From positions 1-51,843 of the forward strand of contig NZ_JAQMUB010000086.1 of the NCBI RefSeq assembly GCF_028330965.1: DNA of 51,843 nucleotides, given 5' to 3'. Positions 43,935 to 51,843 of the stretch are shown here, in pieces (positions within the stretch are counted from its first letter, which is position 1; each line of letters opens with the position of its first letter). Origin of the DNA: Oscillatoria sp. CS-180 (GTDB lineage Bacteria; Cyanobacteriota; Cyanobacteriia; Phormidesmidales; Phormidesmidaceae). Under the pieces are notes generated by a model. That model did no database searches, was not told the DNA's origin, and was given only the letters and a program-made list of their open reading frames with translations. The translations under genes and the position numbers were made by a program.

Positions 43935-45338
43935 TTAACGAGAGCTGCTCGCCATGAGTTGACTCTCAAGTTCCTGACGGAGACGGGAAACAGTAGATTC
44001 GGAGTCGATTTGCTTCAAAATGTCCTTCATGACGGCTTTAACGCCATTAGGTCCCCAGGTGCAGCCCTGTTCTAAGTAGACTTGCGCGGCTTTACCCACA
44101 GCATAGGTACCATAACCAGATGCACCTGCCTGAGCCGCCATGACGCTGATCAAAGCAGAAAAGCCTCCCGCACTATCGAAGGCGCTCCAAATTGCGGCAG
44201 CGCCTTTACCGGTGCCCAGAAGCAGACCGGTACCCACTTCACTAAGGAGGAGGGTACCAGAACTTTTAGCGATCGCCTGCCACAGTTTCCGGGCTTCATG
44301 CTGGGTAATCGGTAAGCCATAAAGCTTCGCTAGGGAACGAATCATCACCAGGTCTGTCAAGAAGCCCCCCGCTAAATCGAGCACCGCAATGGGATTCAGC
44401 GCGACAGCGAGAGCCTTGTATTTAGCGAATTTCCAGATCAGCTCTTCGGCCTCTTCGCGATGGAGCGCGATCGCTCTTCGAGCAATGTCGGTCTCCAGCG
44501 TATCCGCTTCTCGCAGCGCATTCAAAGCAATGAGAGCCGTTCCATCCTGGCGGGCAATAGTCAATAAAGCGTGTTTCAAATCATCAATTTGCGGCGGCAG
44601 CTTCTCCCATTCATGGGTAATCCGGCCATCAGGCCATTCCACCCGCACCTGCATGGGCATCGGATCCGCCGCGATCATCACAATATCGTCCACAGCCAAA
44701 GCAGCATTGGGTTGACGGCTACCAGAAGCACGCCACAGCTGGGTTAGCACATCGTAAATTGCCTGCTGATCGGTGTCGGGATAGAGGTCAATTTTGTTGA
44801 ACACCAGCAGCAAGGGTTTCCGGGCCTCCTGCAATGTGGTGAGCGCATCGTACTCCGTTCGAGTGATGTCTCCGGCCACGACAAACAGGATCAAGTCGGC
44901 TTGGTGAGCCACCTCCTGCGCCATTGAACTCCGAACTTCACCATCCACTTCGTCCAGACCAGGAGTATCAATTAGCTCAATTTGGGGCAGTTCGTCGAGG
45001 TCATGTACGGCATCAATAGAGGGTTGCCAGTACACTGATCGCGGCCAGCGAGTAACACCATGAAGCGGTCCCGTCGGCAGCACATTTTCCCCCAACAGCG
45101 CATTGATAACCGCCGACTTGCCCCGACTCACCAGGCCAAAGACAGCCATTCTTAAAACCGGTTTGGCCAAACGAGCATCAAGGGCACTTAACGCATTGAC
45201 ACCGTCCTGAACTGCAACCTTCTGACCGTGTTTATTCTCATTCTGCAAAGGCTTCTGGAGCGTGGGCGTATAGCGATGCACAGTCTGCTGCAAGACTTGA
45301 CGCACACGCTGAAACCGAATTTTTGCGGGGGTTGGCAC
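43935..45338 (-). CDS. DUF697-type GTPase (Era-like dynamin/TrmE superfamily)
   Basis: A 467-residue protein with an N-terminal G domain: G1 GLVSRGKS (68-75), G3 DTPG (124-127) and G4 NKID (181-184) are all present. The C-terminal half (about 310-440) is hydrophobic and Gly/Ala-rich (LNPIAVLDLAGGFLTDLV, LLLSEVGTGLLLGTGKG), matching the membrane-linked DUF697. It may associate with the inner or thylakoid membrane. Its role is unknown; such GTPases are widespread in cyanobacteria. A second related gene lies 41 bp upstream, likely cotranscribed. Confidence 0.88.
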   Translation of the reverse strand: MPTPAKIRFQRVRQVLQQTVHRYTPTLQKPLQNENKHGQKVAVQDGVNALSALDARLAKPVLRMAVFGLVSRGKSAVINALLGENVLPTGPLHGVTRWPRSVYWQPSIDAVHDLDELPQIELIDTPGLDEVDGEVRSSMAQEVAHQADLILFVVAGDITRTEYDALTTLQEARKPLLLVFNKIDLYPDTDQQAIYDVLTQLWRASGSRQPNAALAVDDIVMIAADPMPMQVRVEWPDGRITHEWEKLPPQIDDLKHALLTIARQDGTALIALNALREADTLETDIARRAIALHREEAEELIWKFAKYKALAVALNPIAVLDLAGGFLTDLVMIRSLAKLYGLPITQHEARKLWQAIAKSSGTLLLSEVGTGLLLGTGKGAAAIWSAFDSAGGFSALISVMAAQAGASGYGTYAVGKAAQVYLEQGCTWGPNGVKAVMKDILKQIDSESTVSRLRQELESQLMASSSR

Positions 45339-45379
45339 GGTAGGGAAATCTCAAAACAGCAAAGGACTATCGGCAAATC

Positions 45380-46978
45380 TCAAAGGGGTTCTCCAGAAGG
45401 CACCGTCTCAGATTGAACAGTCTCAGATTGAATCGTAATCGTCTTCGGGGGATCCTGAGGCAGTTTAACCGCTGGTGCTTCACTGGACGATAAGACCGGT
45501 GATGAGGTCGGCGTCAGTTTTTGAATACCCTGCACAACCAGCGTTTGCAAAAACTCCATACGCTGAGTGCGAGGCAAGAGTGCCTGAAGTTTTTGACTAA
45601 TGGCATCGGCTGATAAAGCCATCTCGGCCTGACCCGATAAAGCCCGCTCTTCAAAATAGGCCATCAGGCTTTCGCCACAGAGTCGCGTTAGATAGGCAGC
45701 ACTGAATGCCTGTACGCTTCCCCCCACCACAAAGGTTGCTGTGTGGCTCTTCAGAGCAGTCGTCAGCAATTGGCTAGACACTTCGACAATCCCAAGTTTG
45801 ACCACGATCGCCGCCAACTCCGACGCGATTGTCTTGGCCTGGTCCAACGCTAAGGGTTGTTGATAAACCCGACCCAAATCCATCACGAGCTGTCCATTGA
45901 TAGCGATCGCAGCCAATAAATCTAGCGAGGGAACTGGACTTGCAAACGCCGTTGCCGCTGCCGTCCACTGCAACTGCTCCACAACTGGCAGTGCCTTCTG
46001 ATGACGCGCCTGGTTCAAATTGGCCTGAATATCCTGCCGCAGTTGCTGCACCTGCCGCATCACCGTTTGAGCCACTAAATGAGGCACCTCGGTTTCCAGC
46101 CAACGATCAACCGTTGAAACAATAGGCGCAACCTCAACTGTCCCCGCTTCAATCCGCTCGGACATCTGACCGTCAGCGTCATAGGTTCGCACCTTAATCG
46201 GTTTAGGAGCCGTAGCGATCACCACGCCTGTCACAGCTTGGGGCAGCGATCGCAGCCTCGACTGAATCTGTTCGAAAATAGCTTCCCGGTCTTCCGGCAG
46301 AAAGTTGTCCTGTTTATTAAGCGCTACTATCACCCGCTGCCCTGCCGCTGTTAGCAGTCGCAGATCAGCCAAGGCAGATTCCGTTAGGTCTTCTGTAATT
46401 AAATAAATGACGGCATCTTGATTGAGCAACAATTCCTGCATCAGCTCAGGATGAGCCGTCTCAGCCGTGAGGGCGATTTCCGTTAGCGTACTGTGTGAAT
46501 CGTTCTCCGAAGTGGTGGAAGGCTTCAGGTGATGGGCTAAGGATGACTTACCCGAGCGAGGATATCCCGCGATCGCAATTTTCAACTGAGCGCGAGACAA
46601 GTCCTGTTGCAAAGCTTGCCGCTGACTGTCAAGAGCGGTAATTATTTCTTCTGCAGAATCAGAACCCAGCGCTTCTAGCTCCTGCTGAAGAACGTCTAAA
46701 TCAGGCTGAAGTGCAGCGATCGCTGTCTCCACCGTTTCTCGCTCAACGGGCATGGCCGGCTTCAGATCTGGCAGCTTAGTGACTGGACTTTGACGCCGCC
46801 ACCACCAAACACCGACTCCAGCAGCAATCAAACTCGCTAGGGTCGTACCATCGGTGGCGATGCTTTCCAGACCGCCAACCAGACCTAGACTTGCTGCTAA
46901 CCCCAACCCACCCACTAGAATTGGGCGCTCAGATAGCAGTTTTCGAACCACGGCCAACCCCCGCAAATGCCACCACAC
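45380..46978 (-). CDS. DUF697-type GTPase with N-terminal membrane segments and diverged G3
   Basis: A 532-residue protein. Two hydrophobic segments lie near the N-terminus (about 18-58), followed by a coiled region and a G domain with G1 GYPRSGKS (138-145) and G4 NKQD (221-224). The G3 DxxG motif is not seen where expected, unlike the neighbouring GTPase, so hydrolysis may be weak. The C-terminal half resembles DUF697. A GTG start at 46978 is assumed; a GTG nine codons later (46951) has a better GGGGG site. It is divergent from the Ser/Thr kinase gene and in series with the GTPase downstream. Confidence 0.85.
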   Translation of the reverse strand: MWWHLRGLAVVRKLLSERPILVGGLGLAASLGLVGGLESIATDGTTLASLIAAGVGVWWWRRQSPVTKLPDLKPAMPVERETVETAIAALQPDLDVLQQELEALGSDSAEEIITALDSQRQALQQDLSRAQLKIAIAGYPRSGKSSLAHHLKPSTTSENDSHSTLTEIALTAETAHPELMQELLLNQDAVIYLITEDLTESALADLRLLTAAGQRVIVALNKQDNFLPEDREAIFEQIQSRLRSLPQAVTGVVIATAPKPIKVRTYDADGQMSERIEAGTVEVAPIVSTVDRWLETEVPHLVAQTVMRQVQQLRQDIQANLNQARHQKALPVVEQLQWTAAATAFASPVPSLDLLAAIAINGQLVMDLGRVYQQPLALDQAKTIASELAAIVVKLGIVEVSSQLLTTALKSHTATFVVGGSVQAFSAAYLTRLCGESLMAYFEERALSGQAEMALSADAISQKLQALLPRTQRMEFLQTLVVQGIQKLTPTSSPVLSSSEAPAVKLPQDPPKTITIQSETVQSETVPSGEPL

Positions 46979-47256
46979 TCACCCCAATACAAATCGAATC
47001 GAAACACTTATATTCTAAGGGCTTAACCCAGCTCACTCATTACGGAAAACCAGTCTCCCCTAGAGAAATTACGCAAGGTTACATAAAGTCATTAACCTCT
47101 ATTGCTGATTCCCTACTTTCAGCTTTCGATAGCCCTATTCCTTTATCCCCCCTCTCCCAATCTTCCGTCCGGACACTCTACAATCATTAAAATCGAGGCG
47201 GCAGGCTATGGTTATTGAGTTATGCTTGCCCGTGGTTATATCCAGAAGAATTGGCT
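46979..47256. other. Divergent promoter region between GTPase and kinase genes
   Basis: About 280 bp without a gene. It must carry the promoters of the GTPase pair (left) and the kinase-bioD pair (right). No clear operator was recognised. Confidence 0.4.
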
Positions 47257-49221
47257 ATGTATCCTCCGCTTCCTCCCGGCACAGTACTTCAGTCTCGCTA
47301 CCGAATTCTTAAGTCCCTTGGACAAGGCGGCTTTGGGCGGACTTACCTGGCAGAAGACCAGGGCCGATATCAAGAGCACTGCGCGGTGAAGGAGTTTTCG
47401 CCGCCCCATGGGGAAGACGTTTTTTCAAGCAAAGCGACGGAGTTGTTTCAACGAGAAGCCGCCATTCTCTATCAAATTCAGCATCCTCAAATTCCGAAGT
47501 TCAGGGCCACCTTCGAGATTGAACGTCGGCTTTTTCTGGTGCAGGATTATGTTGAAGGACCGTCCTATCGAGATTTACTGAATCAGCGTCGATCGCAAAA
47601 CACGACGTTTTCCGAAGCCGAAGTTCGCCAGTTTTTGCGGCAGATACTGCCTGTGCTAGCTCACATCCATGCGAAAGGCATTATCCACCGAGACATCAGT
47701 CCCGACAACATTCTGCTACGAAATCGCGATCGCCTGCCTGTTCTGATTGATTTCGGCGTTGTCAAAGAAGTTGTCACGCGCGTGCAGATGGCAGAGACCA
47801 CCTATCACGCGACAACCGTCGGCAAACCAGGGTACGCTCCTAGCGAACAAATGCAGTCAGGACGGGCCTATCCCAGTAGTGATCTATATTCCTTGGCGGT
47901 GACCGCGATCGTGCTGCTAACAGGCCGAGAACCCCAGGACATTTTTGATGATGTGAACCTAACGTGGTCTTGGCAACAGTACACCAGCATTAGCCCCGGT
48001 TTGGCACAGGTATTAAGTAAAGCCACTAACTATCGACCCGGCGATCGCTATCAGTCTGTCAGCGAAATGGCACAGGCGTTAGGCGCAGCAGGCAACCTTG
48101 CTTCTCCCGTGATGCCCCCCATTGCCTATCCTCAGCAGCCCTCTCCACAACCTGCGCCACCGTCCTCGCAAATGCGCACAGTTGCCGTTGGGCGCCCCCC
48201 TCAGTCGACCACAATGGTCGGACCCGAGGCTCCCAGAACGTCCCGCTTGCCGACTCCCTCCGTATTAGACGACAATGACAGCTCCGTTTGGGAAAATCCG
48301 TTTGCTATAGGCGCATTGGCACTGATACTAGCCCTAGTTGCTGGACTAGGCGGATGGGGCATTGTGAATGCCCTGAATCGTGGTCCGGCTCGCGATCCAG
48401 CAGCTGAGACACCCACGATTGAGATTGAGCCAGAACGACCGGTCATCACACCCTCGCCTGAACCGGAAACAACGCCTGAACCTGTCGAGCCGGAACCCGT
48501 TGAATACAATCAGACACTGGGCATTCGGGCTGGAGAATCGACCACAGTTGAAGGCACCTTGCAGGACAACGAGACGGTCAATTATGTATTGGAGGGTCGC
48601 GAAGGCGAAACGCTCACGGCTCAGCTAGAGGGTGAAGGCGTTTTGATGACTGTTTTAGCCCCCAATGGCAATCCGCCTGATGCTCGCTCCAGACGAGTTT
48701 TAGGGTGGACTGGACCCCTAGAATTCACTGGGCAATACACGCTTCAACTCAGTCCTGTAGAAGGTGTTGAGCAGAGCAATTATTCCCTGGAAGTGGCTCT
48801 TGCCCCAGATGAAGCCTCAGATGAACCGGATGAATCCGCAATCCCAGACGAAGACGAACCGGAAACCCCAACCGAACCGGAACAGCCGGATGAAACTCCG
48901 GATGAACCTATAGAACCCTCGATTGTTTCTGAACAGAGAGTTCGCTTCCCAGAGGGGCAAGACAGCATTCTGGTTGCCAACAGTGCTGGCCCCGGACGGG
49001 TACGTCGGTACGTCGTCAATCTGCAAGCAGGGCAGGTTCTCTCGGTAGAAATCTCAAACTCAACTGGACCCACCACTTTCAGCGTTTTGCTCCCCACTGA
49101 CGATCCGCTAGCGTCGTCCGTTCAGCTTTGGGAAGAAGCCGTCCCTGTTGGCGGAGACTATGCCATTGATGTGATCGCTTCTGAAGATTCTGAATTCACG
49201 TTGAGATTTGGAGTTCAGTAA
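47257..49221 (+). CDS. Membrane-bound serine/threonine protein kinase with PPC-like sensor region
   Basis: A 654-residue Hanks-type kinase. Kinase domain about 14-280: Gly loop LGQGGFGRTYL, Lys45 in CAVKEF, catalytic loop HRDISPDN (Asp146; Ser replaces the usual Lys), DFG as DFGVVKE. A Pro-rich juxtamembrane stretch leads to a single helix (about 349-371, FAIGALALILALVAG). The outer part has two beta domains resembling PPC repeats (about 425-520 and 560-650), joined by a Pro/Glu/Asp-rich spacer. This suggests sensing outside the cytoplasm. The ATG at 47257 is preferred; a TTG at 47215 would add 14 residues. bioD follows after 2 nt. Confidence 0.9.
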   Translation: MYPPLPPGTVLQSRYRILKSLGQGGFGRTYLAEDQGRYQEHCAVKEFSPPHGEDVFSSKATELFQREAAILYQIQHPQIPKFRATFEIERRLFLVQDYVEGPSYRDLLNQRRSQNTTFSEAEVRQFLRQILPVLAHIHAKGIIHRDISPDNILLRNRDRLPVLIDFGVVKEVVTRVQMAETTYHATTVGKPGYAPSEQMQSGRAYPSSDLYSLAVTAIVLLTGREPQDIFDDVNLTWSWQQYTSISPGLAQVLSKATNYRPGDRYQSVSEMAQALGAAGNLASPVMPPIAYPQQPSPQPAPPSSQMRTVAVGRPPQSTTMVGPEAPRTSRLPTPSVLDDNDSSVWENPFAIGALALILALVAGLGGWGIVNALNRGPARDPAAETPTIEIEPERPVITPSPEPETTPEPVEPEPVEYNQTLGIRAGESTTVEGTLQDNETVNYVLEGREGETLTAQLEGEGVLMTVLAPNGNPPDARSRRVLGWTGPLEFTGQYTLQLSPVEGVEQSNYSLEVALAPDEASDEPDESAIPDEDEPETPTEPEQPDETPDEPIEPSIVSEQRVRFPEGQDSILVANSAGPGRVRRYVVNLQAGQVLSVEISNSTGPTTFSVLLPTDDPLASSVQLWEEAVPVGGDYAIDVIASEDSEFTLRFGVQ

Positions 49222-49223
49222 GC

Positions 49224-49910
49224 ATGGTCCACTGTGTCAAAAATGCTCTGTTCATTACGGGTAGCGATACAGAGATTGGCAAGACTGTGATAACAACAGC
49301 GCTGGTTGCTTATTGGCAGCGTCATTATGCTAAACAGGCTTTGGGGTTGATGAAACTCGTGCAGTCGGGAGTAGGGGATTTCGAGCAGTACACTCGGCTA
49401 TTTGACCTCAATCAGGCCCCTGAAGCGATCGCCCCTCAACGTTTCACAGCTCCCCTAGCCCCGCCTTTGGCAGCCGCTCAAGAAGGCAAGACGGTCGATC
49501 TCACCATTGTCTGGAATGCCCTTAGTCAGCTTTTAGAAGAGCGGCAGTTCGTATTCATTGAAGCGTTGGGCGGTCTTGGCTCACCAGTGACCGATGAATG
49601 GACCGTGGCTGACGTGGCAGCAGCATGGCGACTGCCCATTGTTATCGTAGTACCCATAAAGCTAGGGGCGATCGCTCAATCAGTTGCCAACGCAGCGCTT
49701 GCCAGACAGCATCAGCTCACTATCCGAGGCATTATTCTCAATTGCACATCACCTCTGACGCCTGAGCAACAGCAAAACTGGGCACCTGTTGATTTGATTG
49801 AACGGCTGACTCAGCTCCCGGTTCTGGGCCATATGCCGTATATGGAAGACCCTGACGATATCGAGGCGATCGCAACTGCAGCCAGCAATTTCTCGTGGCA
49901 GCCCTCTTAA
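49224..49910 (+). CDS. bioD: Dethiobiotin synthetase
   Basis: ATP-dependent enzyme that closes the ureido ring of dethiobiotin from DAPA and CO2, the next-to-last step of biotin synthesis. It has 228 residues. The P-loop region FITGSDTEIGKTVITTAL is the family signature; MKLVQSG and EALGGLGSP are the substrate-binding motifs (here EALGG, where most have EGAGG). IILNC is typical of the C-terminal part. The start at 49224 is 2 nt after the kinase stop, with GGAG 11 nt upstream, so expression is probably coupled to the kinase. No other bio gene is in the window. Confidence 0.92.
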   Translation: MVHCVKNALFITGSDTEIGKTVITTALVAYWQRHYAKQALGLMKLVQSGVGDFEQYTRLFDLNQAPEAIAPQRFTAPLAPPLAAAQEGKTVDLTIVWNALSQLLEERQFVFIEALGGLGSPVTDEWTVADVAAAWRLPIVIVVPIKLGAIAQSVANAALARQHQLTIRGIILNCTSPLTPEQQQNWAPVDLIERLTQLPVLGHMPYMEDPDDIEAIATAASNFSWQPS

Positions 49911-49952
49911 ACGGTACTTTTTGAGGCGATCGCAGCTCAAAATTTTCGGACT

Positions 49953-50112
49953 CTAGTACCGCGACGCGGAATTCAAAATGCAAAATACTCTACTCTTCGA
50001 GAATGCCAAAGGCGAACGAGAAGAGCAAAGCTCTACAGAATTCAAAAAACTAGGGCAGATAAGCTTTCCCAGTGTTTTAGACGGTGAGCCTCTTCCCGTC
50101 TTAGTGTATTAG
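49953..50112. repeat. MITE-like element, copy D
   Basis: The longest copy: left end ctagtaccgcgacgcggaatt, an enlarged internal block (actcttcgagaatgcc...ggcgaacgagaagagc), core tagggcagataagctttccc, right end ccgtcttagtgtattag. The right end is shared with copy E (TTAG at 50109-50112). Confidence 0.75.
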
Positions 50113-50235
50113 TACCGCTACGCGGAATTCAAAGTTTAAAATACTCTGCGAGAAGAGCAAAGCTCTACAAAACTAAGGCGGACAAGCTTTCCCAATGTTT
50201 TGAATGGTGAGCCTATTTCCACCGTAGTGAACTAG
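50109..50235. repeat. MITE-like element, copy E (tandem with D)
   Basis: ttagtaccgctacgcggaatt ... ccaccgtagtgaactag. Its left and right ends are imperfect inverted copies (12 of 17 matching). The internal block is nearly identical to copy C. It ends 53 bp before the RsbRD kinase ATG and may provide its leader. Confidence 0.75.
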
Positions 50236-50288
50236 TGAGATGCGATCGCTCCCTTCAACAAGAACCAGCCTACTCTACATGGACAAAG

Positions 50289-51479
50289 ATGGATTTCAGC
50301 ACTATTTTGAATCAAAAGCGCGAGCTGATTATCGAAAAATGGATCAAGGAAGTCTTTAAGGATAACCAGATTGAGGCAACTCAAGAATTGACGTTTAAGG
50401 CAGTGCGCAATAGTTTACCTGAGGTGCTGGAGTCCCTTGCTGCGATGCTGGCGGACGATCAGCAAGAAACATTCCAAACGATTGACCAAGCTAGCTTAAA
50501 GCATGGCATTATTCGCGCTGAACAGGGCTTTGAGCCAACGGAAATTGCCCGAGAATATCGCTTATTACGATCAGTCATTTTTTCTGAACTGGAAACTGAT
50601 TTAGTCCATGCACCTCCTAAAGACATTCTGCGAGCAACCCGGCTGATTGATACGGTAATTGATGAAGCGATCGCTCACTGCTTCGATAGCTATACCCAAA
50701 GCCGTATCGAAGAATTTAAAAGCCTAAAAACCCAACTTCAGCTGACCAATCAAGAACTGACTCGCTTGGTCAGAGCAAGCCAAAACGACATTGCGCAATT
50801 GACTCACGAGCTAAAGACCCCCCTCACTTCGATTATTGGTTATGCTGATTTCTTTCTAAAGCGACAAAAACAGCAAAGCTCTGAAACTTCCGATATCCAC
50901 ACCGAAAGCATTGAGCGGGTTTTACGAAGCGGACGCTTACTGCTACAGCTGATCAACAATACCCTGGAACTTCAGCAAGGAGACAGACGGGTTAGGCTGA
51001 ATATCACCTCTGCTGATCCTAAGCAGACGATCCAGTCAGTCATTGAAATTATTGAACCCTTGGTTCGAAAAAAGGGCTTGGAGCTGAACGTGGAGTGCGA
51101 TCGTGCTCCCCAGCAAATTCAAACTGACCCGCTGCGGCTACAGCAAATTTTGACGAATCTCCTCAGCAATGCTATCCGCTACACCGATAGCGGCTACATC
51201 ACAATCATCGCTAACACCTCAGAACCTCAGCACTGGTCAATCGTCATTCGTGACAGTGGTATCGGCATCCACCCGGACGATCAAAAACACATCTTCGAAC
51301 CCTACTTTCGGACACGAAATGCGACCCTCCCCAAAGATGAGCAAGGCACAGGGCTAGGGTTGGCCATCGTGGCTCAGCTCGTAGAGCTGATGCAGGGCAA
51401 GATTCTTGTCTCCTCTGAAGTCGGTCAAGGATCAACCTTCACAGTGACCTTTCCCATTGACTATCCTGCAGAGACCTAA
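50289..51479 (+). CDS. Soluble sensor histidine kinase with RsbRD N-terminal domain
   Basis: A 396-residue kinase with no membrane helices. Residues about 5-150 resemble the RsbRD N-terminal sensory domain (LIIEKWIKEVFKDNQ; FEPTEIAREYRLLRSVIF). HisKA has His173 in LTHELKTPLTS. HATPase: N-box NLLSNAIRYTD, G1 DSGIGIHPDD, F-box FEPYFR, G2 GTGLGLAIV. The ATG at 50289 (MDFSTILNQK) fits the family; the frame opens at 50235, inside the repeat. No response regulator is adjacent, so it is an orphan kinase. Confidence 0.9.
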   Translation: MDFSTILNQKRELIIEKWIKEVFKDNQIEATQELTFKAVRNSLPEVLESLAAMLADDQQETFQTIDQASLKHGIIRAEQGFEPTEIAREYRLLRSVIFSELETDLVHAPPKDILRATRLIDTVIDEAIAHCFDSYTQSRIEEFKSLKTQLQLTNQELTRLVRASQNDIAQLTHELKTPLTSIIGYADFFLKRQKQQSSETSDIHTESIERVLRSGRLLLQLINNTLELQQGDRRVRLNITSADPKQTIQSVIEIIEPLVRKKGLELNVECDRAPQQIQTDPLRLQQILTNLLSNAIRYTDSGYITIIANTSEPQHWSIVIRDSGIGIHPDDQKHIFEPYFRTRNATLPKDEQGTGLGLAIVAQLVELMQGKILVSSEVGQGSTFTVTFPIDYPAET

Positions 51480-51514
51480 CATTCCTCACCATTTAATCCC
51501 TCACGTAGACAAAG

Positions 51515-51542
51515 AAAAGGCCCCCCGCGCTTAAGCACGGAG
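51515..51542 (-). terminator. Terminator of psbA
   Basis: On the minus strand CTCCGTGC-TTAA-GCGCGGGG (8 pairs including two G-T) is followed by GGCCTTTTCTTTG, 32 nt past the psbA stop. The convergent RsbRD kinase gene ends at 51479. Confidence 0.75.
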
Positions 51543-51573
51543 AGCACTCAGGTCAAAGCAAAGTCAGAGAGAA

Positions 51574-51843
<270 letters not shown>

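Overview
The window is about 52 kb of a cyanobacterial chromosome. The evidence is an rbcL-rbcX-rbcS operon for form IB RuBisCO, the 3' end of psbA (photosystem II D1), a polymerase I, many copies of the cyanobacterial HIP1 octamer GCGATCGC, and several families common in cyanobacteria (DUF1400 hydrolase, DUF4278, Uma2, DUF697 GTPases, Ser/Thr kinase). Gene style and base composition suggest a Leptolyngbya/Synechococcales-like genome; that placement is an impression. No rRNA, tRNA, CRISPR array, prophage or complete insertion sequence was recognised.

Layout. 1-2639: a large NACHT NTPase with pentapeptide repeats, cut by the window edge. 2718-6264: cytochrome c oxidase operon ctaC-ctaD-ctaE with a terminator, read leftward. 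6440-9539: EamA-type permease, then a DNA-alkylation repair pair (AdaA-AlkA fusion and Ogt). 10488-14113: murC, murB, ybaB and a low-molecular-weight phosphatase, rightward. 14414-20163: DUF1400 hydrolase, universal stress protein, thioesterase, DUF4864 protein, an ABC ATPase without its permease, and a Uma2 protein. 20293-24486: high-affinity phosphate uptake operon pstS-C-A-B, leftward. 25270-29762: cyanate operon cynA-B-D-S followed by an NTF2-like protein. 29999-32382: a divergent two-component pair (AraC-type response regulator and PAS histidine kinase) next to cyn. 33032-35517: rbcL-rbcX-rbcS with a textbook terminator. 35616-39144: small genes (TPR, VOC, small membrane protein, a secreted 32-residue repeat protein, a Cys/His protein, DUF4278). 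39225-42125: polA. 42464-43868: two convergent Uma2 genes. 43935-46978: two DUF697-type GTPases, divergent from a Ser/Thr kinase-bioD pair (47257-49910). 50289-51479: RsbRD-type histidine kinase. 51574-51843: 3' end of psbA.

Functionally the window joins carbon fixation and light reactions (rbc, psbA), respiration (cta), nutrient scavenging (pst for phosphate; cyn, which imports cyanate and converts it to ammonia and CO2), cell-wall precursor synthesis (murCB) and alkylation repair. A two-component system bordering the cyn operon is a candidate local regulator of it.

The least explained material is between genes. One is a family of about 75-160 bp, ORF-free, MITE-like elements (five copies: 3438-3551, 32389-32464, 37052-37184, 49953-50112, 50109-50235) with imperfect inverted ends. 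Another is a second short repeat family, seen best as inverted copies at 37867-37940 and 42183-42256. A strong 14-bp-armed hairpin also lies in the rbcL leader. No wholly new multi-gene system was proven; the best candidates are the cyn-linked two-component system, the MITE-like family, the rbcL leader hairpin and the tandem-repeat secreted protein.
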